From Casuarina equisetifolia (Eukaryota; Streptophyta; Magnoliopsida; Fagales; Casuarinaceae), in NCBI GenBank assembly GCA_028551475.1, contig CM052361.1, positions 15,193,274 to 15,257,273 on the forward strand: a DNA stretch of 64,000 nt. Direction: 5' to 3'. Every line of letters starts with the position of its first letter. Positions within the stretch are counted from its first letter, which is position 1. Below are positions 12,301-24,212 of this stretch, piece by piece. Made by a program: the position numbers and the translations under genes. The notes beneath the pieces are model-generated. The model did no database searches. It was not told the origin of the DNA and saw only the letters and a program-made list of their open reading frames with translations.

Positions 12301-15300
12301 TACAGATGCAATAAGTCATCCTTGTTTGTATTCCTTTAGGCCTTGTTCTTTGGAGGTGAAGACAAATTGCCTTATTTGTTGGCCCGTCATACCATACCTG
12401 GGCTTGGTATTGTGATTGATCCATGTGCAGCAGCGCTAGTTCTTTTTGTCACTGCACTCTTGTGTATTGGAATCAAGGAGGTACTCACTTTTGTGTCAGT
12501 TCAAAAGATTGAATCGTTTTAAGTCTGTTTGGATTATTTACTCGTTGTAAAGTTTTCTTACCTGCTTTAGGGAACCACATAAATTTTCAGAGTTCATTGG
12601 CACAAGCAATTGTTACAACGATAAATGTTTGTGCATTGCTTTTCATCATCATAGCTGGCGGATATTTAGGTTTCAAAACTGGATGGGTCGGATATGAACT
12701 TCCCAACGGGTAATGGGCATATCATTTTGACTACTTTCTATCTCATCCAGTTATTGTTCTCACTCATGTTTTTCTTCCAACACTTTAGGTACTTCACATT
12801 TGGAGTCAATGGGATTTTCAGTGGGTCTGCAATAGTTTTCTTTTCATACATTGGGTTTGATTCAGTTACCAGCACAGCTGAGGAGGTACGGATCTTATGT
12901 GGTGGAGTGATATTGTCTATCTGTTAAGTCTTACACGAAGAATAGAGAAGGGAACTGCAGGAATGTGACATTTGTTGTACTTGGTACATAATTTCTTGCA
13001 CTCTGTGCCAAACCATTCATCTAAAAGCTTTTGACCGTGGCTCTTCTGTTAATATAAGTTTCTTCCCTGTTTCAAGTGTCTACCCCAATCCATTATCTGA
13101 TTGATAAGTTTTATATTATAAACTATCATCTTCACTTTTCATGCAAATCCTTCACCCAGAAAACAAAAGATAAGAAAAAGGAAAACCAGAAAAGGAGAAA
13201 ACACTAAAAACAAAGGTTATGTGTCTTCAAAAGGAAGGCAATCAGATTGAAGATAAGTCATTTGAATATAGCAGGACTTATGTGATTCTTCCTCAGTCTA
13301 GTAAAACCATTGCGATTTCTGTCTCTTTCTAAACTTATATTACTGGGCATACACTTGTAGGAAGGGATCGAGCAAACACTTTGGAAAGGGTCTCTCTGAC
13401 TCTTCATTTTGTATGATGAGCTGACTCCTCATCCCTTAGAAAATGATTATTTGCTTTATGTTGAGTACATTCATTTGAACATCATGAAATGTTCATTGTT
13501 GTTGTACCATTTGATGTCAATGGTTGGGGATGGTTTTGCTACCTAGAGAGGAGAAAAAACCTCCTCAATGAACATTTGGGACCTTATCCATTTTTTTGTT
13601 TCTCAAAAAAAACTTAATGGCAGGTGAAGAATCCTCAACGGGATCTGCCCCTTGGGATAGCATTGGCTTTGTCTGTATGCTGCATCTTGTATATGCTTGT
13701 ATCCGCTGTTATTGTTGGTTTAGTACCATATTATGCGTTGGATGCGGACATCCCTGTCTCCTCAGCGTTTGCTAGCTATGGGATGCAGTGGGCAGTGTAA
13801 GGATGATACTTTGTTTCTGGAATCTATTACAGATGTTCTCTAATATTCTAATGTATTCTGTGTCTGAACTTTTGGTTTTGAGCTGCATTTTCCTATTGCA
13901 GGTACATAATAACAACTGGGGCTGTCACCGCTCTCTTTGCAAGTTTGCTGGGCTCAATTCTTCCTCAGGTACGCAAGTAGGTATATTCAGTTCATGCTTT
14001 AGCACAACTAAAATTATTTTTAACATAATATTTTCTTTGGTTTTGGATTATCCTGAAATTGCTTTTGTCGTATCTGAGTGTAAGCATGACTCAGATGTTG
14101 TAGCAAGCTTGAGAAGGTGCTGTTTGAGAGTTCTTTCATGCATAGTCATAATGAAATTGGCATACAGGAGATAATTGTCTAATATCTCTTGGACTTATTA
14201 AATTCAACTTAGTATAATCAAGATTTAATTTTTAGAAATGAAATTACAAAAAAAATAAAAATAAAAATAGAAAAACGTCCAAAGGAAACATAAAAAATTT
14301 CAGGGGGCGGTAATTGAACAAACCGTTAATCATTAGTGTTAGGATTCAGCATGGCTCATATGGAATTCCTGTGAAGTTCAAAGAAGTATAATTACTTAAA
14401 TATTTAACTTTGTATTTCTGCTATAGTTTGCTGGGAGACTTCGTTGTATTCTAGGGCATGATTCAGCATGAAATAATACTGAAGTCAATAAAATATAGAT
14501 GAGTCTGGATAAAGTGAAGTATCAAAAGAGATATGGCATGATAATTCCCTTGGATCTCTTGGGGAACTGCTTGAGAGAAAATATTTGCAGTGTACTTCTG
14601 ATAAATTTGTGCTCCCGAAACATGAGGAAGGTTTACAATCTATGGGATTTTTAATATAGTTGAAGTGCTATTCTTGTTATGCTATGTTTATGTTTGTGAA
14701 GATCCCATTTTTTTTTTTTAATCCTGTCATAAGTGGTCAATCGAACCATTATTTGGCTTTCAAGATTATATTGCTTTTTCTTATCAAAATAGGAATCTGG
14801 TTTGCCCACTAAATCTGATTTTTTTGTTCTCCTTGTTTTTTCAGCCACGTATTCTGATGGCAATGGCTAGAGATGGACTGTTGCCTTCATTTTTTGCAGA
14901 CATTAGTGAACACACCCGGGTTCCTGTGAAGAGCACCCTTGTAACTGGTATCTTTGCAGCAGCTCTAGCGTTCTTTATGGATGTTTCACAATTGGCGGGG
15001 ATGGTAAGTAGTCTTATGTGTATGGACTGGAGATAGCTGAGTGAAATATGACATCCTTTCTATACATGCATATATATTTTTCCTTTTTGGGTACAGGTCA
15101 GTGTGGGCACATTGCTTGCATTTACCACAGCTGCAGTTTCAGTTTTGATACTCAGATATGTTCCACCAGATGAGGTTCCACTTCCATTATCACTTCATGA
15201 GTCCGTCACCTCAACTTCATTACAGTTCACTGGTGATACTTGGGAAGTTAAAGATCCTGCTGGCTCTTGTCATAGTAGTCAATTACATGACCAAGGGGAT

Positions 15301-18300
15301 GCTTTACTTGGAGCTCCTCTAATTGAGAAGGAAAAAGTTCAAGGTAATACCGGTTGAAATGCTCACTGTTTTGTGATTTTAATTGATGAATGAGGAATCA
15401 CCGGGCTATAATGAAAGATAAAACTACAATGGCATGTACACTTAGATAGTTGGCGTCACCTCTTAAGGAAACAGCCTTTGGGCTACGTGCTACCTTTACA
15501 TCTGTTTAAGGTTATCCTCCCACCAAGTTCACCAGCTGGGGTGCTTATGTTTGAATAATATGTTCATTCTTATTGATTTGAACCTAAGTGCTTAGAACAT
15601 TTGCCAGATGTTGTAGCGAGCACCTAAGTTGCTTTCATACCAATTGTCAACGTTACAAGAATGTTTATTTGTGGTAAACCACAGTAAGCATCATTAACAT
15701 AGATAACGCTGCCAGGTAAGTTGCTTGAGGTTCTTTCAATAAAACGAAACAGGAAATGGAATTTAAATGCAATTGAATGACTAAAAAAATTTTGTAATAG
15801 TTTGAAAGGCTGGAGAACCATGTATTGCTCATAGTAGAGCCTGTGTTGATTAAGAATAATGCAAAGTATATTGATGCGGGTGCATCTAGTTCAACCCAAA
15901 TTGCAATCATTGATGTGGGACAAATGAAGGGTTCAAGCATAAGCCCAACTCAAGTTAATAAAAATAGAGTTATCACAAGCCAATCCATATGTTGTTCATA
16001 CCAGCAAATGTGAACTTGGGCTACTACATGATCTAGTGGATCCGAGAGGCCCAAAATTGAGAAGCATCTTTGGTATTATCTCTTTGGTCAAAAAGTTGAT
16101 TTCATTCTCATTTAACTGCTTGAAACTATCAGTTTTTGGTCAATAGTTATTAGGATTGGTGGTTGTTAATTCTTACTTATTAACTCTCATCTTTGGAACT
16201 CCCATATATATTGATGTGTTTCTTAATCGTTAAGTCTTAGACTTGCATACTACCACAATCCACTTGCTTAATGATTTCATTCTCCTCCATGGGCTCATGA
16301 TCACCAACCACACCTTTATAGTAGGCCTCATTAATCTCCTCAATTTTTCTTGCAGTCACCACTCTCCTATTTGGACAATTAGCTTGAAAGTAACCATATC
16401 CTTGGCATTTGAAACATTTTCTTTCCTTTAATTTTACTTCGCAAAATTGGACTTCTCCTTTGAAACCTCCCCCAACTTTTGCCTTGCCCTTCGCCTTGTT
16501 GGTGATCTTAAGTTTGGCGTAAGATGAAGAATCCTTATAGAAAGTAGTCCTCTCAAGGTATGGTCTTGAACCTATACCCTCCTTGTTGAAGACTTTGATC
16601 CTATGGTCTCCATAGTCTTCGTTTACTTCTCTACTTTAATGGCTAGCTTGCAAAAATCATCAAAAGAACAAAAGGATTGTAATTCTACCATGTTAGCTAT
16701 CTTAGGGTTCAAGCCCCTAAGAAACTAAGCTATAGAATGCTCCTTGGTCTCTAGCAGCTCACCTTTTCATGAGTTTTTCAAATTCCCTAATGAACTCCTC
16801 AACACTTCTTTCATCTTGCTTGAAAGTATACAACTTGAGGTAAAGTTCTTGTTTGTAATCATTTGGCAAAAACCTCTTCTTTTGAGCAATTTCTTCAATT
16901 TTTCTCATAATCAAGCCTTCTCTTTACCATCTCAGTCTCTCTATTTCTTTATATTCCCCCACCATAAAAAAAGCATTTTCTTTGACCTTAAGAATAGCCA
17001 CTTTGCATTTCTGTTCATCATCATATCCTTTGAACTCATATACTCTTTCAATAACATATAACCAATCAACAAACTCATTGGGGTCAAAACTGCCCTCAAA
17101 CTTAGGAATGTCCACTCAAAAGGCCATGGTCAGCTTTATCTCGTCTCCTCCTCTTCCAATCTCTATCATTACTAGAATCATCTTGGGACGCATAATCATC
17201 TTTATGGTTGGCCAATGGGGGTCGGGATGTGTTTGAGGTTTGGTTTTGGTGTCAAACTTTGGGCTTTTAAGAGTTGAAGAACATCATTAAGTTAATTCTT
17301 CAACTCGGCTACTTTGATTGCTGACGTCCTATTTGCTACTTCCTATGTTGGAATTGGCGAAGAAGAGCCAATAGATTAGACATGGTTAGGTTAGTAAAAG
17401 AGCTCATTCTAATAACCTAGATCTCTAATATCAATTGAGGTGAATTGTGATGGGTTTGAGTGACCTATAAGCTTAGAGAGAATTTGTGAAGGTAGATTTA
17501 AGTGTATTGTGAGTAAGGATGGGGTCCGTAGTCTAGAAATATTCCCTTTTTGTAGTTTGTATTTGTAGTTTGTAGTTGTATAAGATGTTTTTTGTTGGAA
17601 CCCCCCCTTTTTCCTTTTTAAGGAATTGGTTAGTTGTCCAGTAACAAGTAAGACTAGTAGCGAGTCTTCTAGAAAAGAAAACAAACAAGGAATAAAATAA
17701 TAATAAATATTCGCAATTGTTGTATTAGACCCTTTTCTTTGGGTCTTTCTTGACCTAATTAGAAGGGCGGGGCTTCATAATTTTAAAAAAGGGTGAAATG
17801 AATAAACAACTCAAAGGTTGTTTGGTGCCAAGGACAACATAACCAGATATTTTTGGAACGCATGTTAAAAAATATGTTCAAATGAAATATAGTGGTGTTT
17901 CCAAACATCCTTTAGGTTCTCCATTAGTCAAACCAAATTGTTGATTGACCTTCAGTTGTTTTTGGCCTCTAGTGATTACACAATGCAATGTTGTACTAAT
18001 GAGCTGGGGTCAGGGGAAACTCTCATGTGGTTATATAATCCCAGCTTCACCAAATTTTCAGGAGGAAATTCTTGAGGAAAAGGAAGAGGCATCCTATGTT
18101 CTTCTTCACCCTCCTTTTGTGAGAAGAAACTTGCATACATGAATAGAATATGCTGAGTGGCAATAACAATTAGTAAATAGATATAAGCAAGACTCTTGGG
18201 GAGTTCTCTCTTATGGTTAATACTTAGCACGTCCTTTCATAGATGTGATACTAGGTCTATGCATTGGATTTTCTACCTTGTGGAGAATGTACATGATCCT

Positions 18301-20782
18301 TTTTGCTCTTAAAATAAGAGAGCTCCCACCATTGAGATCACGCATTTTTGAGGTTTTCTGATTAGAATATACTGATGATTTAGACTGCCTTGGATTTAAC
18401 AGTCTACTCCTTCAACTTTCTAGGACCTACTAGTTGACATCAACTTTTATTTGCATCTCAATTATACAGATGAGACTAAGCAACAAATGAGGCGCAAAAA
18501 TGCTGCATGGGCAATTACTCTTCTGTGTATTGGCATTCTCATCCTTGCTTCTGCTGCTTCAGCTGAATACCTTCCAAGGTTTCTCTACTTTTCAGAGCCT
18601 TTTCACTCTTGCTTTAAATAATTGCTTCGGTTGTTTGCCCTTTTTATTGTTAATCCCGTGATATCACATTCCAAAGAAATTTATGCCAGTCTTGTCCAGC
18701 AAAGAAATGTCTTTTCAAACTTCTAGTCTTACTTATACCCACTTCCATCCAACTTTAGCATGACTTATGTATTCCATGAAAAAAAAATTAAGTACTTCAA
18801 TTCCATTGGGTCATGCAAAATGTCATATGGTTTGGTGGCTTAATATTACTCCCAAGACTGACCAAAAAAATGCTTTATGTTTAGCATAGTAATCTGTATC
18901 AAAAAGAAAAAAGGGGGTTCATTGAATTTGCACCACTCAAACCAAGTGCCACACAAGGTCTCCAGCTAAGGTGCTTTTGTTTGAATAATGTGATCATTCT
19001 TATTGACGGTTTGAACCTAAGTGCTTAGAACTTTTGCCAGATGTTGTAGCGAGCACCTAAGGTGCTTTCATACCAATCGTCAACGTTACAAGAATGTGTC
19101 TTTGTGGTAAAGTACAATGAACATCATTAACATAGATAATGCTGTCAGGTGTTGCTTGAGGTTCTTTCAATAAAATGAAACATGAAATGGAATTTAAATG
19201 CGGTTGAATGACTAAAAACATTTTGTAATAGTTTGAAAGGGTGGAAAAACATGAATTGCTCGCATAGTAGAGCTTTTGGTGATTAAGAATGTTGCGATGT
19301 ATGTTGATGCGGGAGCATCTAGTTCAACCCAAATTGCAATCATTGATTCAAATTGCAAATAAAATTTTGTTGCAAATGAAGGATTCAAGCATAAGCCCAA
19401 CTCAAGTTAACAAGCCAATCCATATGTTGTTCATACCAAAAAATGCAAACTTGGGTTACAACATGACCCAGTGGATCCAAGAAGTATTCCTCTACCCCAC
19501 CGACACCACCCCCACCAAAAAACAAAAAAAAGAAGAAGAAGAAGAAGAAGAAGAAGAAAAATAGACAAAATAAAAAGCCTTTTTCCTTTCGTGACTTAAT
19601 AGATTTCTTGTACGATCTAATTTGTTGCAGACCTTCTGGATCTATTGAAATTACGGGGAGCTTGTCTGCCTTAGTTATGATCTGGAGTTCACATGGAATG
19701 GAAAAAAACCGTGTGCAATTTTTCATGCATTTTCTCCCTGTGATTCTCCCATCCGTTATAAATTTGGCATGGTTCCATTCAGTCCACTCAGGATTTTGCC
19801 TTAGCTATTTGCTCTGATGTTCGATTGAGATTACAGAATTTAGCTGAGTTAGTGATAACCTTTTCCAGTTTCTGTAATGGTGTTACTTGAGATTACTAAA
19901 GCTATAGGCGTACCGGTGTTGGAGTAGTCCCAACTTTCTTCAACTTTCATCTTATTGGGTTTTTATGGTTCATAACGCTTTTCCAACTTGTTTACTGTAC
20001 CAGTATCCTTCGCTTCACAGTGTGTGGAGCTGGTGGAGTTGTTCTGTTGGCCAGTTTGGTTGTGCTGACTTTTATGGACGAAGATGATGGTAGACACAAC
20101 TTTGGACATACAGGAGGTATGTTTGGCACTTTCTATTACAATTGGCGAGACTGATTAAGGTCAGGCTTAGTACGGATGGTTCCTGGAGATATTCTTCCTC
20201 TAAAAAGTTTTCTGATGGATGAATGAAACAGTGATGATTTTGACTGTTGTTGTAAGGAGTACTACTATGATAAAACCACAGTTCAATTTCCATCTATATT
20301 AACCAACTATACTTTATTTAGCTATACCTAGATGGACTTAGTAAAATAAATTTCATGTGTGGATTAAATAAGCCAAAAAAAAGCCTGAGAATTTAATGTG
20401 AAAGTGCGATGATACCCATTTCTTCTTTCTTTTCTTCAGGTTTTGCTTGCCCATTTGTCCCATTCCTCCCTGCTACCTGCATGCTTATTAACACATACTT
20501 GCTGATTGACCTTGGGTGAGTGTAAAAGCAACACTTCTCTTGAACCTATTGGTTGATAAGACATATCTAAATATGGACTCAATTCAAGACTAACATCTCA
20601 TAATTTTTTTTAAATGTAAATGTAGTGCTGCCACATGGATCCGGGTTTCAGTATGGTTGCTGATGGGGGCACTGGTGTATATGTTCTATGGTCGGACCCA
20701 CAGTTCTTTGTTAAATGCAATCTATGTTCCTTCTGCTTATGCTGATGAGATCTATAGGACGTCAAAGGCTAATGCTCCATAA
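9397..20782 (+). CDS. CAT: Cationic amino acid transporter, CAT2/3/4 clade (first of two copies)
   Basis: Fourteen exons: 9397-9559, 10072-10273, 10569-10653, 12340-12480, 12591-12709, 12789-12885, 13624-13796, 13902-13968, 14845-15003, 15097-15343, 18470-18578, 20004-20116, 20440-20515, 20626-20782, giving 635 aa with canonical GT-AG sites and no internal stop. It is an APC-superfamily amino acid permease. Visible family signatures include LIRRKQVDS in the cytosolic N-terminus, [13 protein letters not shown] in the first membrane helix, [12 protein letters not shown] near helix 3, [31 protein letters not shown], and the [14 protein letters not shown] loop before the last helices. Usual length is 600-640 aa. 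Plant CAT2-4 mainly act at the tonoplast, moving basic and other amino acids; location here is inferred from family. A hydrophilic loop in exon 10 (about residues 430-484) ends in acidic/leucine-rich [13 protein letters not shown]. The second copy starts 16.6 kb downstream. Confidence 0.95.
15532..16043. repeat. Dispersed 0.5-kb repeat, copy 1 (CAT intron 10)
   Basis: From ccagctggggtgcttatgtt to gatctagtggatcc this matches 18962-19478 in the same orientation, at clearly high but imperfect identity. Shared landmarks include gccagatgttgtagcgagca, aggttctttcaataaaa, gcatctagttcaacccaaat and aagcataagcccaactcaag. On the minus strand it contains tttgtcccacatc, a motif common in plant LTRs and small retroelements. 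The class of element is not established. Confidence 0.85.
16243..17800 (-). mobile_element. Degraded Ty3/gypsy retrotransposon fragment (gag) in CAT intron 10, antisense
   Basis: Read on the minus strand, a 63-codon frame at 17115-16924 gives [20 protein letters not shown] then [19 protein letters not shown], a typical gypsy gag start. After several stops and frameshifts a zinc knuckle appears near 16420-16370 ([14 protein letters not shown]), followed by a basic [10 protein letters not shown] tail. Upstream on the same strand, tgatattagagatctaggtt near 17410-17430 resembles the initiator tRNA-Met primer site, so 17440-17800 may be the remnant of a 5' LTR. No protease, reverse transcriptase or integrase is visible: the element is truncated and dead. 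Outer borders are approximate. Confidence 0.75.
18962..19478. repeat. Dispersed 0.5-kb repeat, copy 2 (CAT intron 11)
   Basis: Same orientation as the copy at 15532-16043, about 3.4 kb away, with exon 11 (18470-18578) lying between the two. It differs by a short replacement near 19347-19380 and a deletion of about 17 bases near 19410. Because a host exon separates them, the pair cannot simply be the two LTRs of one insertion. Confidence 0.85.
19531..19559 (+). repeat. (GAA)n microsatellite in CAT intron 11
   Basis: About nine to ten GAA units preceded by an A-rich run, directly after repeat copy 2. The reverse strand reads as a long phenylalanine run, which is not coding. Confidence 0.9.
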
Positions 20783-21873
20783 TCCATCCTTGTTACACAA
20801 ATCACGCCCCTTGTAAGAGAAAAGCATTCATGGGTGTCTTCTACACTCATTCTTGGTCTCCCATTTTTATGGTTGTTTTCTTTGTTTGGCCTTGGGGCTT
20901 CCTGTCGAAAAAAATATGAATATGCTCTTTGTATTATAACTTTGTTAGAAATGAAAATTACTTATTTTCCCACTTTCTAGATTTTATTTTACTCGTACTT
21001 CTGCATTTCCGAAGACTTGGAACCTCCTCGGATTGCTGGTATGGGTTTTGTTTTAACATTTTGTCAGATTACTTTCTACTAAAAGGAATGAAGAAACAAA
21101 AGAAGATAAAGAAGAGGAAACCAAAAAATGGGTTTTTATTTTATTTTCTCTTTTCTGGTCATGCAGAGAATCTATGGCATAATCCTGTAATTGGAGCACA
21201 CCTGCTTTTATCAATTATGCAGTGAAAAGTATGGCAATTTAATCTCTGTTAACAATGGATGGCAATCTATTTATGAGTTATCTGATCTAATCTCTTATTG
21301 GTAAGTGAAAATATAATTAAACTTATATTTGATTTTTGACACCAAATATAAAGTATTAGAGTTTGTTTGGTTTAGTTGAGAGTAAACTTTGCTTGGGCTT
21401 CCTTATGTGTGGGCGTATATGTTTAGAAAAAAGAAGGAAAAAAAGGATATATATTTTGATAGACATTCATAGTATCCTTATTCTTTGATGTTTGGAAAAA
21501 CCAAAATTCTAAATTTCGAGTTAAAACATGTGCCCAATATTGAAATAAAACTATGTGTTTATAGTGGTACATTCTTTGGAAGACAAAAGTAATTTATTTT
21601 GAGCAAAACGGTGCCAAAAGGGGCCTAGATGCAATGCTCATGTTAACGAGGAAAAAGTCCTTGGACAAGGCCCAAATTCCACAATAAACCGGTAGGAAAA
21701 CAGTTCAGTCTTGGACTCGTTTTACGGTACTACACCGGTACCGGCCTGGGGCATTACAAACCAAGAGCCGAACACCCTCCAAACTAATTCGCCGACTCAA
21801 GTGGACAAGCGTTGCCAGGGCGCAGCTATAGCAGCGGGAAACCTAGCGAGAAGTCGAAAGAAAGAGCTGAGAA
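20783..21873 (+). promoter_or_regulatory. Intergenic region: CAT 3'UTR and promoter of the small membrane protein gene
   Basis: The first half is T-rich with several AATAAA-like words, fitting a 3'UTR and polyadenylation region. From about 21640 the sequence becomes GC-richer and leads into the ATG at 21874; overlapping short frames here are not convincing. No TATA box can be assigned. Confidence 0.35.
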
Positions 21874-24212
21874 ATGAGCAACGAGGCAAAAAGCAATGGC
21901 GGCAACGTAGGAGGAGGAGGAGGAGGGGGTTTCAGGTCCAGAATGGAACACTACCTCTACAGTGGGGACAAGAAGCATGTCATGGCGGGCATCGCTATAA
22001 TCACCGTTGCCTTCGGTCTCCCTTGGTACTTCATGAGCAGAGGTTTTTACGCATTTCTTTTACTACTTTAGTTTTTTAGTGCGCATTTCTTTGGTTTGGA
22101 CGAAAATCTTGTTTGGTTGCTGACAAAATCGTGGGAGAGTGATAAGTGGAAGAATACAAGGAAAGATGACTCTCCTAATTTTCGTCCGCTTGAGCTTTAT
22201 TGCAACTTATATTATTTCACTTATTGAAATTTATAATTGATCCACTTTATAGGTGGAAAAATAGAAAATAGGACTCAATTGTGACGGGGTTTACTTAGGT
22301 TTTGGAGGCTGTACCCAATAGTTATCTTCACATTGGACACACGGATGCTATCAAAGTCATAACTTTCTTGTGATAAGGTTTAGAATAGATTAATTAATTA
22401 TCTTGAAAAATTATTTTTATCTAATTATTTGCGCTTGGTGAATATCCTAGGAAGAAAATTCTGTTTCGGTGTATCGTTGCACTGAGCGAGGATATGAATC
22501 CATTATTCATGGGTTAACTACAGTAAAAATTTGGCAATTCAAAAATAAGTGATAACTATTGAAAGATATTAAGGTGTTTCGTTCTTACTGAGATCTGAAG
22601 TCAGTGACATTGTCTTAGAATGGAAAGATTATGTTAATCTGACGTAGAGTTAATTATTTAATATTATAAAAAGTAGATTTATCTGGCGCATGATATGAGT
22701 ATTTGTGAATATGTATGGTAGAAATGACTGATGATAACAAAAGCCTAAAAAGTTTGATGTTACATGAGTCTTCAAGAAAATGAAAGAAAATGGAATAGTG
22801 ATATCAATAAAATAAATAAAAATTATGAAAAAGCAAAAACTGCCTTTTTTATTTTGTAGGTTCCAGTGGATTCTTAGATTTGCTTTTGACTAAGGGAGCT
22901 GGGGATTCCCCTGTTTGCTTTGTTTCATGGACTCTGGCAGCGTATTTGTCTGAAATTATGATTTCTTGAGCCTCCTTCTTGTTATTTGTTGTTCTTTGAT
23001 TAGATTTGATGGCCGTCACAAGTTGCTTTCTAGCTACCAAAAAGTTTGGTGTCGCTCACTTGCATAAACTACCCACAAATATTTCCTTTTCCCTTGGCTG
23101 AAAATGTAATATGGTGTTAGGTATGGTTTATGACAAAAGATAACAGACTTCTTTAATAGCAAATTGGTTGATCTTCTTTCCTGTCAAATGGTTTTTTCCT
23201 ATGTATTCAACATAAGACACTTTATGTTATGATATTTCTCCTTTGCTAAGACGTGATCTGTGACATAGTTTTAAGGTTGAGATAAAATTAAAGAAACAAC
23301 CAGATGTAAACTCTTTTCTTCCGCCTTTTGTGATATTGAGCTTTCAGGTCTCTTTTGCTCTTCTATTGCCTTGTACTGGTATTCGGCTTATGACGTAATC
23401 TGGCTCATCCTTGAGTACTTCTAATGGCTTAATGTGATATGACAACACAACACATGTTAATCAATCACAACCTGCTGCAGGTCCTGAAAATCCTTTGATG
23501 CTTTGCCAGTCAGCATAATGCCATGGTTTTTCTATATTTTCTTCATAAATAACTTTTAATAAACTTGTATGAGTAAGTTGTGAATCTTTGGTTATAGTTC
23601 ATTGAAGGTGCTTGCGCTTTTTGATGGCTTTGGTATCCATCCAATGCATTGGTCTGAAGGAGCATAGAGAATGAGTCTTTAAGAAAAAGGGAGACGGGGG
23701 TGTTCTCTTGACATCTCCAATACTTGCATTTCCTGGATGTTTTATGTAATGCAAGGTTATGTGTGCTTTATGAGATGTCACTGCTGTATGAAAATTCATG
23801 GGAGTATCGGCATGCCACTGTCTTGTATTCTCTTTGGTTGATTGGTTGATATCCACTGACTAGGTTGCCAAAATTATCTTACTCTACCATGTGAAAGTAT
23901 CTTGGAAAAAGGGGGTCAAATGAGAACTGAATGGTCTTGTTTATATAGTGACCAGTGAAGATGGGACTATTTGGTTGTGGGTCCTGTACCTGCCTGCTGG
24001 TCTAACCTTATGCCTTTCCCGATCCCTGTAAAGTGTGTGTGTGTGTGTGTATGTACTAACAGATATTGAGTTCTGCTGGTGTTTACTTGCCTAACATAAT
24101 AAATTGCTGTCCCCTTCTAGGAACAAAACATCAGTCCCATCAAGATTACGTGGAACGAGCTGATAAAGCACGGAGTCAACGACTGTCTTCAGGTTCATCT
24201 TCTGCTAAATGA
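21874..24212 (+). CDS. Small single-pass membrane protein, plant-conserved type, function unknown (86 aa)
   Basis: Two exons, 21874-22042 and 24121-24212, joined in phase 1 across a 2.1-kb GT-AG intron. The protein has a glycine-rich N-terminus (seven consecutive Gly), then FRSRMEHYLYSGDKKHVMAG, a hydrophobic helix about residues 36-54 (IAIITVAFGLPWYFM), and a charged tail TKHQSHQDYVERADKARSQR ending SSGSSSAK. I recall short plant proteins with the same YSGDKKHV, GLPWYFM and KHQSHQDY elements, but no assigned function. With the basic N-terminal half and an inner helix, an organelle membrane location is possible. The start is the only ATG in frame near the conserved part. The exon join gives an uninterrupted conserved-looking protein, which supports the gene. 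Its neighbours, the two CAT copies, give no functional hint. Confidence 0.8.
24033..24050 (+). repeat. (TG)n microsatellite
   Basis: Nine GT units in the intron of the small membrane protein gene, about 70 bp before the 3' splice site. Confidence 0.9.

Noticed and set aside
15532-19478. The two 0.5-kb repeats as the LTRs of one retrotransposon
   Set aside because: A host exon with correct splice sites lies between them, and the gag remnant's probable 5' LTR region (17440-17800) does not resemble them.
19385-19726. 113-codon minus-strand frame with a long Phe run
   Set aside because: Produced by the (GAA)n microsatellite and the dispersed repeat; not a gene.
19632-19817. Possible alternative exon 12 of the first CAT gene (ttgttgcag/acc)
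   Set aside because: Good-looking acceptor, but the downstream sequence has no CAT similarity, while 20004-20116 matches the paralog's exon 12 in length, phase and sequence.
21711-22079. 122-codon frame overlapping the small membrane protein exon
   Set aside because: Different reading frame with Arg/Gln-rich low-complexity sequence; the frame starting at 21874 gives the conserved-looking protein and splices cleanly.
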